64,000 nt of DNA, taken from contig NZ_VSRY01000145.1 in the NCBI RefSeq assembly GCF_008271805.1, positions 59,181 through 123,180 on the forward strand, read 5' to 3'. A model generated the notes under the pieces. It was not told where the DNA came from and did not search any database. It worked only from the letters and a program-made list of their open reading frames with translations. Positions 34,817 through 43,137 of this stretch are shown one piece after another; position 1 is the first letter of the stretch, and each line of letters begins with the position of its first letter. The DNA comes from Streptomyces sp. TRM49041. GTDB lineage: Bacteria > Actinomycetota > Actinomycetes > Streptomycetales > Streptomycetaceae. The translations under genes and the position numbers were made by a program.

Positions 34817-35541
34817 CACAGGTGTCGATCATCGTTCCGGTACTGAACGAAGAGGCCACGATCCATCGCGCGGTGAGCCGTCTGTGCCGTGACTTCCCCG
34901 GCTGCGAGCTGATTGTCGTGGACGGCGGCTCCACCGACGCGACCGCCGGACTCGCCGCCCATCACGCCACCGTGATCACCAGTGGGCGCGGCCGGGCCCG
35001 GCAGATGAACGAGGGCGCCCGGCACGCCTCCGGTGACATTTTGTGGTTCGTCCACGCCGACACGGCCATCGATCCGAGGGCCCTCGGTCAGATCCGGGCG
35101 GCGCTTGCCGACCCGGCCGTGGTCGGCGGCGGCCTCACCCTCCGCTTCGATCGCGCGACACCCGCTCTGAACTACCTCGCGTGGACGTCCAACGCCCGCG
35201 CCCGCCGACTCCACCACATCTTCGGCGACCAGGCCATGTTCATCCGCCGCAGCGTCTTCGACGCCCTCGGCGGCTTCCCCGACCTGGCCATCATGGAAGA
35301 CCTGGAGATGTCACGGCGCCTGCACCGTCGCGGCCGACTGCGCCTGCTCCCCGCCACCTCGACGGCCTCCTCACGCCGCCTGGTCGCCCACGGCACCTGG
35401 CGCATGATCGCCTTCATGCAGTACCTGAAGCTGCTGTACTTCGCCGGCGTCGACCCCGAGGCCATCCGCGCCCGCTACACCGCGGGGCCCCGCCTCCTCC
35501 CCAAGAGAAGCCCCAAGGCGGCACGAACCGGCCGTCCCTGA
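34813..35541 (+). CDS. TIGR04283 arsenosugar biosynthesis glycosyltransferase (GT2)
   Basis: A 242-residue GT2 enzyme. VSIIVPVLNEEATIHRAVSR and ELIVVDGGSTDATAG form the nucleotide-sugar site, GRARQMNEGARHASGDILWF leads to the FVHADT metal site (in place of DxD), and FPDLAIMEDLEMSRRLHRRG carries the catalytic ED-x-E region. These are the hallmarks of TIGR04283, named for arsenosugar loci. It should transfer a sugar or glycerol-type moiety in the cytoplasm. It is coupled to the TIGR04282 gene by four bases and followed by the fusion gene at 40 bases. Confidence 0.9.
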   Translation: MTQVSIIVPVLNEEATIHRAVSRLCRDFPGCELIVVDGGSTDATAGLAAHHATVITSGRGRARQMNEGARHASGDILWFVHADTAIDPRALGQIRAALADPAVVGGGLTLRFDRATPALNYLAWTSNARARRLHHIFGDQAMFIRRSVFDALGGFPDLAIMEDLEMSRRLHRRGRLRLLPATSTASSRRLVAHGTWRMIAFMQYLKLLYFAGVDPEAIRARYTAGPRLLPKRSPKAARTGRP

Positions 35542-35581
35542 CACCCGCTCTTCTCCCTTACGACATTCTGGAGCCGACATC

Positions 35582-37288
35582 ATGCGCATCGCCGTCTGTG
35601 GAGGGCCTTACGGGAACCCGTACGCCTTGCAGGCATTCGTCGACGACGCCCGTGCACGGGGCGCCGAGCGGTTGTTCTGCCTGGGCGACCTCGGCGGCTT
35701 CGGCGCCGACGTGAACGCGCTGTGGCCGATCCTCACCGACAACGGCATCGAGTGCGTCGCAGGCAACTACGACGTGGCCATCGCCCGCGGCGACACCGAC
35801 TGCGGCTGCGGCTACCGCGACGCCAAGGACAACGAGTACGCCCAGCTGATCTACGACCACACCCTCGCGACCACGGGCCGGGACTTCGCCGCCTGGATGG
35901 GCACCCTGCCCACCGAGCGCCGGGAGACCATCGACGGCGTCGACGTCCACATGGTCCACGGTTCGACGCTGGCGCTGAACGACTTCTGGTGGGAGTCGCT
36001 CCCCGAGGAGCAGCACCGGCTGCGCGCCGAGGCGTCCGGCGGGGATGTCGTCCTGTGCACCCACAGCGGTCTGCCCTGGCAGCGGCAGGTCGGCGGGACG
36101 CTGGTGGTGAACGTTGGCGTGCTCGGCAAACCCGCCAACGACGGCCGCCGCGAGGTCTGGTACGCGATGCTAGACCTCTCCGACGGGCACGTCACCGCCG
36201 AGCTGATCCCGCTCGCGTACGACTGGCGGGCGCAGGCCGCCTCGATGCTCGCCGCGGGGCTCCCCGAGATCTTCGCCGAGACCATCGAGACCGGCTGGTG
36301 GACCACCTGCCTGGAGATCCTGCCGCCGCGTGAACGCTCCCGGGGCCGCTACCACCTCTACCGCTCCACCCTCCCCTCCGGCTTCCAGCCTGCGGACTTG
36401 GGGTATCCCCTGCTCGAAGAGCTTGGGGAGGGCTGGGGCGAGGCGGAGCCCAAGGCTCCGGAGGGCGACCGGCCGGTGGTCCCGCTGTTCGGTACCGCCT
36501 ACTTCCCGTCGCGACTGTGGATCTACACCAACTTCCACTGCAATCTGGCCTGCGACTACTGCGCGGTCGCCTCCTCTCCGAAGGCGGCCGCCCGCACCCT
36601 GCCCGCCGACGCCTTCCGCGCCCTCGTCGACGAGGCCGTCGAGGCCGGGTTCACCGAGCTGTATCTCACCGGTGGTGAGCCCTTCCTGCACCCTGACATC
36701 GTCGGCCTCCTCGACTACGCCACCACACGGCTGCCCACCGTCGTCATGACGAACGGGATGCTGCTGCGAGGCCGCCGCGCCGCCGGGCTCGACGCGCTGG
36801 CAGGCCGCAAGCTCACCGTCCAGACCTCCCTCGACGGCGCCACAGCCCACACTCACGACCGGCACCGTGGCCCAGGCTCCTGGCAGCGCACCATCGACGG
36901 TATCCGGCACCTGACCGACCTGGGACTGCCCCCGCGCGTCGCCCTCACCGAAACCCCGGACAACACCGGCGAGATCCCCGCGGTCGCCGAGCTGCTGGCC
37001 GGACTCGGCCTGCCCGCCGACCACTTCGCCGTACGACCGCTGCTGCGCCGCGGCTTCTCCGAGACCGGAGTGGAGATCGGCGAGGACTCCAGCATCCCCG
37101 AACTGACCGTCACCGCCGACGGACTGCACTGGCACCCCGCCGGCGCCGACCTCGCCACCAGCCCCGATCTGCACCTGGCGCCCTACGGAACCTCGCTCGC
37201 CACGGGCCGACAGCTGGTCACCGAACGGTTCTTCACCGCCCGCCTCACCGACGGCACCCTGCCCCGCCCCGTCCACTGCGCCATCTGA
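35582..37288 (+). CDS. Metallophosphoesterase-radical SAM fusion protein
   Basis: A 568-residue two-domain protein. Residues 1 to about 230 form a calcineurin-like phosphoesterase with FCLGDLGGFGADVNAL (GDxxG), CVAGNYDVAIARG (GNxD) and VVLCTHSGLPWQRQ metal-site motifs. Residues about 305-560 form a radical SAM domain with WIYTNFHCNLACDYCAVASS, Cys320-Cys324-Cys327, and LYLTGGEPFLHPDIV. A phosphatase could act on the sugar phosphate made by the phosphorylase, and the radical domain could perform a further adenosyl or carbon-arsenic step. This gene is the clearest novelty of the operon. The ATG is preceded by TGGAGCCGACATC. Confidence 0.87.
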   Translation: MRIAVCGGPYGNPYALQAFVDDARARGAERLFCLGDLGGFGADVNALWPILTDNGIECVAGNYDVAIARGDTDCGCGYRDAKDNEYAQLIYDHTLATTGRDFAAWMGTLPTERRETIDGVDVHMVHGSTLALNDFWWESLPEEQHRLRAEASGGDVVLCTHSGLPWQRQVGGTLVVNVGVLGKPANDGRREVWYAMLDLSDGHVTAELIPLAYDWRAQAASMLAAGLPEIFAETIETGWWTTCLEILPPRERSRGRYHLYRSTLPSGFQPADLGYPLLEELGEGWGEAEPKAPEGDRPVVPLFGTAYFPSRLWIYTNFHCNLACDYCAVASSPKAAARTLPADAFRALVDEAVEAGFTELYLTGGEPFLHPDIVGLLDYATTRLPTVVMTNGMLLRGRRAAGLDALAGRKLTVQTSLDGATAHTHDRHRGPGSWQRTIDGIRHLTDLGLPPRVALTETPDNTGEIPAVAELLAGLGLPADHFAVRPLLRRGFSETGVEIGEDSSIPELTVTADGLHWHPAGADLATSPDLHLAPYGTSLATGRQLVTERFFTARLTDGTLPRPVHCAI

Positions 37289-37311
37289 ACCCTCCGGAAA
37301 GGAAGTACGCC

Positions 37312-38565
37312 ATGCAGCGCCACGTCGCGATCCTCGGCGCCGGCCCCGTCGGCCTCGACGCCGCCCTCGCCTGCGCCGACGCCGGATGGCCGTTCACCCT
37401 CTACGAGGCCGCCGACACCGTCGCCGCCCATGTACGGGCCTGGGGCCATGTCCGTTTTTTCACCCCATGGGACCTCAACGTCTCCCGCCGGATGCGGGCC
37501 CACCTGCCGCACGCCCCGACCGGCGACGACTGCCCCACGGGTGCCGAGCTGGCGACCCGCCTGCTCGACCCGGTCGCCGCCCTGCCCGCCGTCGAGGGCC
37601 GTATCCGCTACCGCACCCGCGTCGCCGCCGTCGCCCGCACCGGCCTGCTCAAACACGAGCAGATCGGCACCGCCGCCCGCGCCGCCGCCCCCTTCACCCT
37701 TCTGCTGGACACTCCCCACGGCTCCGCCGGGGGCGCCCCCACCCCCGGCGAGGACACCGCGGAAGCGGACCTGGTCCTGGACTGCACCGGCACCTACTCC
37801 CACCCCAACACCCTGGGCTCCGGCGGCATCCCCGCCCCCGGCGAACGCGCCGTCACCGACCGCATCACCCGCACCCTCCCGGACACCGGCGACCCCGCCC
37901 GCTGGGCGGGCACCGTGCTGCTCGTCGGGGCCGGAAAGTCCGCCCAGACCGCGGCCCGCGACCTGGCCGCCCTGCCCGGCACCCGTGTCGAGTGGGCGGT
38001 GCGCAGCCCCGCACCCGACTGGGGCGCCGTACCGGACGACACACTGCCCGGCCGCCGACACCTCGTGGACACCTCCCAGGCCCTCGCCGACGGCGCCAAC
38101 AGCCGTGTCACCGTCCACACCGGCGCCCACGTTCAGGCGCTGCACCCCGCAGGCGACCGTGTGCGCGTCACCCTTGCCACCGCCGGCGGCCCGCACGAGG
38201 TCGTCTGCGACCACATCGTGGCGCTGACCGGGTACACCGGCGACGCCTCCCTCCACCGTCAGTTGCAGGTCCACGAGTGCTACGCCACCGGTGCCCCCAT
38301 GAACCTCTCCGCCGCCCTCCTCGGCTCCGCGGCAGGGGACTGCCTCGCCCAGCCCTCCCTGGGGGTCGACGCCCTGCGCAATCCCGAGCCGCACTTCTTC
38401 ATCCTGGGCGCCAAGTCATACGGCCGCCTCAACACCTTCCTTCTGCGCACCGGCTACGAGCAGATCGACCAGGTCGCCGCCGCGTACGCCGACGAATCGG
38501 AGCCTCTACCTGCAGGGAAGAAGGACACACGCGGAAAGAGAGGCCGTACGCCATGGCAGCCCTGA
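37312..38565 (+). CDS. FAD/NAD(P)-binding oxidoreductase, last gene of operon
   Basis: A 417-residue flavin-dependent oxidoreductase. HVAILGAGPVGLDAALACAD is the FAD fold at the N-terminus; GTVLLVGAGKSAQTAARDLA near residue 205 is a second dinucleotide fold; DHIVALTGYTGD and FFILGAKSYGRLNTF near the end complete the site. The layout is that of flavin monooxygenases or thioredoxin-reductase-like enzymes. It begins 23 bases after the fusion gene with AAAGGAAGTACGCC upstream. N- or As-centre oxidation, or lysine/ornithine-type hydroxylation, are possible; no substrate is shown. Confidence 0.83.
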   Translation: MQRHVAILGAGPVGLDAALACADAGWPFTLYEAADTVAAHVRAWGHVRFFTPWDLNVSRRMRAHLPHAPTGDDCPTGAELATRLLDPVAALPAVEGRIRYRTRVAAVARTGLLKHEQIGTAARAAAPFTLLLDTPHGSAGGAPTPGEDTAEADLVLDCTGTYSHPNTLGSGGIPAPGERAVTDRITRTLPDTGDPARWAGTVLLVGAGKSAQTAARDLAALPGTRVEWAVRSPAPDWGAVPDDTLPGRRHLVDTSQALADGANSRVTVHTGAHVQALHPAGDRVRVTLATAGGPHEVVCDHIVALTGYTGDASLHRQLQVHECYATGAPMNLSAALLGSAAGDCLAQPSLGVDALRNPEPHFFILGAKSYGRLNTFLLRTGYEQIDQVAAAYADESEPLPAGKKDTRGKRGRTPWQP

Positions 38566-38748
38566 TCACATGGTCGCCGGTCCGCTGCGCTGCGCTCGAA
38601 GGGCGCCTTCGCGAGCCCGGCTCATCCATCTGGGCAGCTCAATCTGACGATGCCCCAGCCCCGGCTGCCCGCCAACCAGGCGTGGCAGACCATCGGGCAG
38701 CACGACCACCAGACCGCGTGACCGGATCCCGCGCGACATACAGACACC

Positions 38749-38789
38749 GCCGGGGTGGTGGTGGCGTACGGCGCCACCACCACCCCGGC
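38749..38789. terminator. Strong hairpin ending the arsenic operon
   Basis: An 18-base perfect stem (38749-38766 with 38772-38789; GCCGGGGTGGTGGTGGCG and its complement) closes a five-base loop TACGG. It lies 184 bases after the stop of the last oxidoreductase gene and no gene is between, so it is probably the operon terminator. Confidence 0.75.
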
Positions 38790-38794
38790 AGTGG

Positions 38795-38813
38795 CCGGTC
38801 CGTGACGGACCGG
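38795..38813. terminator. Second hairpin of tandem terminator
   Basis: CCGGTCC, loop GTGAC, GGACCGG: a seven-pair all-perfect stem only six bases after the first hairpin. The pair makes a tandem terminator. Confidence 0.55.
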
Positions 38814-38879
38814 TGCGCGGGGACCTCGCGGCAACGCGGCAGCCCGCGGCAAGCCCCGGCGAAGTCGTAGGGGCAGCCC

Positions 38880-39402
38880 ATGCCGACAGGGACCGTCCCC
38901 GTCGACCGGGCCGCCGACGAGTTCGGCGTAATCGTGGCCGGGCTTCGGCCCGCGGTCGCGAATCGCCTCGATCGGCTCCGAAGGCCCGGCCCCGACGACG
39001 GCCCGGTCAATCCCCGAGCCCTGCGGCGCACGCTCGCGATGGCTATGCCGCCCGCCCCGGCGGACCAGGCCGCCTTCGCCGCCGAAGTCGCCGCGGGGGA
39101 AGAGGCCGAACACCTGCGACTGACCGTCGCCGCCTACGAGTACTACCAGCGCGGCCTTCTGCCCAGCGGGCAAGGTGCCTGCCCGCGATCTCATCGGCGC
39201 CTTCAAGGCCGTCGATCAGGCCCTGGAGCGACACGACGCCGGGCCGGTCACCGTCATCGACGACCGGCGCGTCGAGCGTGCCCTCAAGGCGAAGGCGAAG
39301 ACCCTGCACCTCGGCGTCGGCGACTACTGCTGGTTCTTCGATCCAGGCAAGGCTTTGTACCTGAAGATCGCCGGCACGCCGGACGCCGACGAACCCTCAT
39401 GA
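38880..39402 (+). pseudogene. Hypothetical protein gene with one frameshift
   Basis: Frame 1 from ATG 38880 reads MPTGTVPVDRAADEFGVIVA through EYYQRGLLPSG; the frame then shifts by one near 39169 in a run of three Gs and continues KVPARDLIGAFKAVDQALER to ADEPS and a stop at 39402. Together they give about 173 residues with no motif known to me. The second part contains VIDDRRVERALKAKAKTLHL and ends with an aromatic-rich FFDPGKALYLKI segment. It may be intact in relatives or a base error here. The next 260 bases hold no supportable gene. Confidence 0.55.
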
Positions 39403-39671
39403 GGCCGTGCGACTGGGCCTGCTGCCACAAGCCACCCGCCACCCCCAGCACCGACAGATCTGGGCCGACCACGCCGACAACACCAAGGCTGTCTTCCTCG
39501 GCAACCCCAGACTCTCCAAGTTGCAGCCCAGGCGGCGTTCGACGGTGCCACTCGCATCGTCGCCGATATCGACGCCGGGGGCGAACGTGCGGCATTTCCT
39601 GGCGTGCGGCGGTTCCGGCGCCGCAGGTCGGCGATAGCGTGGAGTTGAGACCCGGGTGATGAGGAGGGCGC

Positions 39672-40589
39672 GTGCGATTCGCGCTGGACACACTGTTCGC
39701 TGACGTGCCGGCGGAACAGGTCGATGAGGCTCGTGACTTCTACAAGTCGAGGGTGGCGGGCCGTGGCCCCAGCACACTGGAGGAGCTGAAGGAAGCACGA
39801 GCGAGGAGGTCTGTTCTTTGTGCCGCCGATCCGCCTGCCATCGAAGAGACGATCGAAGCCGCGGAAGCGCGCGTCCCTGTCAGGATCTTCACTCCTGTCG
39901 ACGGTCCGCCGCGGGGCGTCTACCTGGACATACACGGCGGCGGCTTCTACATGGACTCCGCAGCGCGAGGAGACAAACGCAATCGCGAACTCGCAGACGC
40001 CCTACGCCTCGCCGTTGTCAGCGTCGACTACCGGCTGGCCCCTGAGCACCCCTGGCCGGCGGCACCCGACGACTGTGAAGCGGCGGCGCTCTGGCTCGTC
40101 GAAGAAGCCGATGCCCGCTTCGGAACATCCCGACTTGCGATCGGCGGGAGCTCCGCGGGAGCCACACTCGCCTTGGCGACCCTGCTCCGGCTGAGAGACA
40201 GAGGTGCCGTTGGCCGGTTCACCGGCGCTGCGCTTCAATTCGGGACCTACGACTTGAGCGCACGAACCCCGGCCGGTCGCCGCATCGCGGACGAATACTT
40301 CATCCAGGCGTACGCCGGCCATGTGGAAGACCGCACTGTTCCCGACATCTCTCCCGTCTACGGCGTTCTTCGCGGGCTTCCCCCAACGCTGCTGATCGTC
40401 GGAAGCGCAGACGTGTTGCTGGAAGACAACCTGGCGCTGGCAGGTCGCTTGTCGGCGGCTGACAATGACGTCGAGCTCCGGGTCTACCCCGAGTCACCCC
40501 ACGGCTTCACGGGCCACCCCACGGCAATGGCCAGGACGGCGCTCAGCGGCGTCGACTCCTGGCTGAGCGAACGGATCACGCAATCGTAG
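39672..40589 (+). CDS. Alpha/beta hydrolase of the hormone-sensitive lipase family
   Basis: A 305-residue esterase. DIHGGGFYMDS is the HGGG oxyanion motif near residue 86, AIGGSSAGATLALATLLRLR carries the nucleophilic Ser near residue 160, SADVLLEDN gives the acid, and ESPHGFTGHP the His. The family hydrolyses short acyl esters or lactones. The start is GTG 39672 after GAGGAGGGCGC; a hairpin follows the stop. It is a single-gene unit. Codon use is slightly less GC-rich than its neighbours, which may point to separate origin. Confidence 0.87.
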   Translation: MRFALDTLFADVPAEQVDEARDFYKSRVAGRGPSTLEELKEARARRSVLCAADPPAIEETIEAAEARVPVRIFTPVDGPPRGVYLDIHGGGFYMDSAARGDKRNRELADALRLAVVSVDYRLAPEHPWPAAPDDCEAAALWLVEEADARFGTSRLAIGGSSAGATLALATLLRLRDRGAVGRFTGAALQFGTYDLSARTPAGRRIADEYFIQAYAGHVEDRTVPDISPVYGVLRGLPPTLLIVGSADVLLEDNLALAGRLSAADNDVELRVYPESPHGFTGHPTAMARTALSGVDSWLSERITQS

Positions 40590-40594
40590 GGACT

Positions 40595-40619
40595 GACCGC
40601 GATCCTCGAAGGATCGGTC
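40595..40619. terminator. Terminator after the hydrolase gene
   Basis: GACCG(CG)ATCCT and AGGATCGGTC pair around a CGA loop with a two-base bulge, six bases after the stop at 40589. Confidence 0.5.
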
Positions 40620-40794
40620 CCAGAGGTCGATTACGTGAGAAACGGCCTCGCGCAATCCCGCCGACGTGGGCGGCAACCGTCAGGCGCGCAGTCGACATCG
40701 ATCGACCGGACACGTCTCATACCCGGCTATCGCGCGTATTACCCGATCCTGGCTCGGCACACACGCCCCGTACCACTCCGCTGCTGCTCGGCTC

Positions 40795-41355
40795 TTACTC
40801 CGCCGGTGACCAGGGAGCGGAGCGCAAGTGCGCGACGCTGTGCCGGTCGCGGCCCTCAGGCGGTCCGCCGGCCGCCTTGCCTATCGCGACCATGGAGACG
40901 ATCACCCAGCCCGGGTTCGGGTCCAGCTCCTTGGTGAGCCCTTCCAGGTCGAAGGCCCGGAACTGGTGCGCGGCCAGCCCCATGGCCTGGGCCTGAACAG
41001 TCATATGGGCGATGGCCTGACCGAGGTCGTAGTCCGCGAACTCGGAGTAGAGCAGCTGCGTGTCATGGACGTGCCGGCGCGTCAGCGTGACGACGAGCAG
41101 GCCCGCGTCCGTCGCCCAGCGGGCCGAACTCGGCGCGAGGTGAGGGAGCACCCGGTCGTGCTCCGGCTCACCGGGCCTGCCGGTGAAGAAGCCCCACGGC
41201 TGGGAGTTCCCCGCCGACGGCGCCCACCGCGCGGCTTCCAGCAGCAGCCCGAGGGCGTGGTCGTCGACAACCACCGACGGATCGAACCGGTAGGGACTGA
41301 AGCGCCCGGCAAGCAGCGGGTGTATGCCGCCGGGCGGCTCCTGGGAATGGTGCAT
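40795..41355 (-). CDS. Nitroreductase family protein
   Basis: A 186-residue FMN-dependent nitroreductase-fold protein. FDPSVVVDDHALGLLLEAAR with WAPSAGNSQPW near residue 38 is the FMN-phosphate site, and GQAIAHMTVQAQAMGLAAHQ is the conserved helix. Such enzymes reduce nitroaromatics, quinones or flavins with NAD(P)H, or assist dehalogenation. The ATG at 41355 was chosen; the open frame upstream lacks family sequence. It converges on the hydrolase terminator and has no obvious partner. Confidence 0.82.
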   Translation of the reverse strand: MHHSQEPPGGIHPLLAGRFSPYRFDPSVVVDDHALGLLLEAARWAPSAGNSQPWGFFTGRPGEPEHDRVLPHLAPSSARWATDAGLLVVTLTRRHVHDTQLLYSEFADYDLGQAIAHMTVQAQAMGLAAHQFRAFDLEGLTKELDPNPGWVIVSMVAIGKAAGGPPEGRDRHSVAHLRSAPWSPAE

Positions 41356-41505
41356 GTTCCGCTGCAACCCGCGACCGCCAGTGCATATTCCGGCCGGTGC
41401 GGAGCGCGCGCACCGCCCACGCCAGACGACCTGTCGGAACGAAGATCCACGCGCGGGGAAACCCACAGATTGATCACGACCCGATACGCGCCCTGGCACC
41501 CGGGC

Positions 41506-42718
41506 TCAAGCCGGCGCCGCCCCCGCCCCTTCGGCACTGCCGTCCTGGAGCACCGCCGGCATCCCCTCCGACAGCACCACCACCTCGGCCACATCCCCGT
41601 CTGCGGAGCGCCCCGCCCATACGGGGTAGGTACCGTCGCCGGTCGTCGCGAAGGCGACCAGCTCGCCGCCGGATGCCTCGTCCTGAGTTACGCAGGAAGT
41701 ACATGGAATCGGGTATGTCCTCCCCGACACCCGACTCCCCCCGGACAAGGTGCCGCTCGAAGAGCCGGTGGAGCGACTCCCAAGCCCCGGCATCGGCGAA
41801 GCACCCGGTCGCACCATCGGTGTCGAAGCCGAAGATCTCGTTCTCCACGAGCAGCCTGGGGTCGTCATGCGGCCCGGGGCACATCTCCCACGACAAGGCG
41901 GGAGTCTCGCTGATGCGCAACCGGACCGCCGTGGTGTCCGTACGGTTCACCCAGCCCTGGCGCCACTCACAGTCGTAGCCGAAGCGGACTTGTGCTTCTT
42001 CGAGTACGTACTCCCCCGGTGGGCCGGGGACCGTGATGGCGGGCACTTCGTCGGAGAGGTTGTCCGGCCCGGAGACGGCCGGCAGCCCGCTCGGCACGCG
42101 CAGGGTCCCGGTCCGGCGCGGCTCCACGACGGACATCTCGGGGTGGTACCCGTCGGTCACACGCGTCCCGGGCCGGAACAGCGCGTCGAGCGGCCCGGGC
42201 TGCGCGGGGCGGGGCGGTCGCCAGCAGGTGGCGGGGGCCTCGGACGCGTCGCCGGAGGTCTCCGCCGCGCCTGAGCCGAGCGCCGCCGCCTGGAGCGCAA
42301 CCGGTCCCGGCAGCCTCCGCCGGCGGGCCGCGAACACCGGCCAGTCTTCGAACCCGGGGCGGACCTGCCAGCGCCGTGTATCGGCCTCGGGCACAGTGAC
42401 AAGTGTCCGCCCGCGCTCGCCTTGGGGCTCCTGCGTGATCGATCCCCTGCCGTCCGGGAACAGCTCCATCGCGGAGCGGGGGCATTCGTCGTGGAACTCC
42501 GCCATCTCCGGCCCGGTGTACTGCCACCTGCGGGTACGTCGCCTGAGCAGCCGACTCTGATCGTCCAGCAGCCGCAGGTCCAGCTCGTCGGTGCGGCGGC
42601 CCTGGTCGTCGTAGGCCCACAGGCCGACGTAGTGGTCCCGCCAGGACACCAGCGGAACCTCCCGCCCCGGGCACCGCCACTGACAAGGGCGCGCCGATGC
42701 GGGGACTGGCCAAACCAC
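41506..42718 (-). pseudogene. DUF4241 protein gene with frameshift near its 3' end
   Basis: The first 340 or so codons from GTG 42718 encode a soluble DUF4241-type protein (VLEEAQVRFGYDCEWRQGWV, and VRLRISETPALSWEMCPG with ENEIFGFDTDGATGCFADAG). After MYFLR near 41689 the frame breaks: an extra base in CGTAACTCAGG shifts the conserved end (TQDEASGGELVAFATTGDGT and YPVWAGRSADGDVAEVVVL) into another frame that stops at 41506. The unshifted frame runs to 41474 through Arg/Gly-rich nonsense. DUF4241 proteins have no known activity and are sometimes found as toxin-immunity neighbours. Confidence 0.72.
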
Positions 42719-42937
42719 CCGACTTACCCATGGACTGGCGATCTGCCACGCTCCGTCAGTGGCCGATCGTCACCGGGAGGCCTCAGTCCGGTTCCCGCGT
42801 CCTCCATTTTCACGCATGTCGCGGTATCTCGCGAGGCGACGCGGTATCTCCCCGTGCGCGTGCGGGAAATGGCAATCTCGGTAAGCTGGGTGGAGGAGAC
42901 GTCGATGTCTCGGTGTAGAAGGAGCCCGCATAACGGC

Positions 42938-42980
42938 GACCGTGTATGGCGACCGTGTATACCGCAGACCGTGTATACCG
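42938..42980. repeat. GACCGTGTAT repeats upstream of the GGDEF-EAL gene
   Basis: GACCGTGTAT occurs three times (42938-42947, 42951-42960, 42967-42976). The first two lie in a 13-base tandem duplication (GGCGACCGTGTAT) and the last two are both followed by ACCG. They sit about 160-200 bases before the diguanylate cyclase start, inside a 419-base gap (42719-43137) that has no gene, so they may be binding sites of a regulator or a simple duplication. Confidence 0.7.
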
Positions 42981-43137
42981 GAAATCCTGTTCACAGGCGA
43001 CCAGGGCCGAGTCCCGGCCCGGCGCCTGGCGAGTTCTCCTTATGTCAGCCCGGCCCCCACGGGCCTTCTCCGCAGCCCGGTGCCGTTCGCCCAGCTCAGC
43101 CGGTCCGACAAGTGGCCCTCCCAGGAGGTTAGTTGGG

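Noticed and set aside
26757..38565. Selenium-sugar rather than arsenic pathway
   Set aside because: The glycosyltransferase families were once called selenodomain-associated, but no selenophosphate synthetase or selenoneine gene is seen and an ArsM-like gene is adjacent.
26757..38565. Known Streptomyces bisenarsan-type arsenic cluster
   Set aside because: No phosphoenolpyruvate-mutase-like or polyketide genes are present; the gene set differs.
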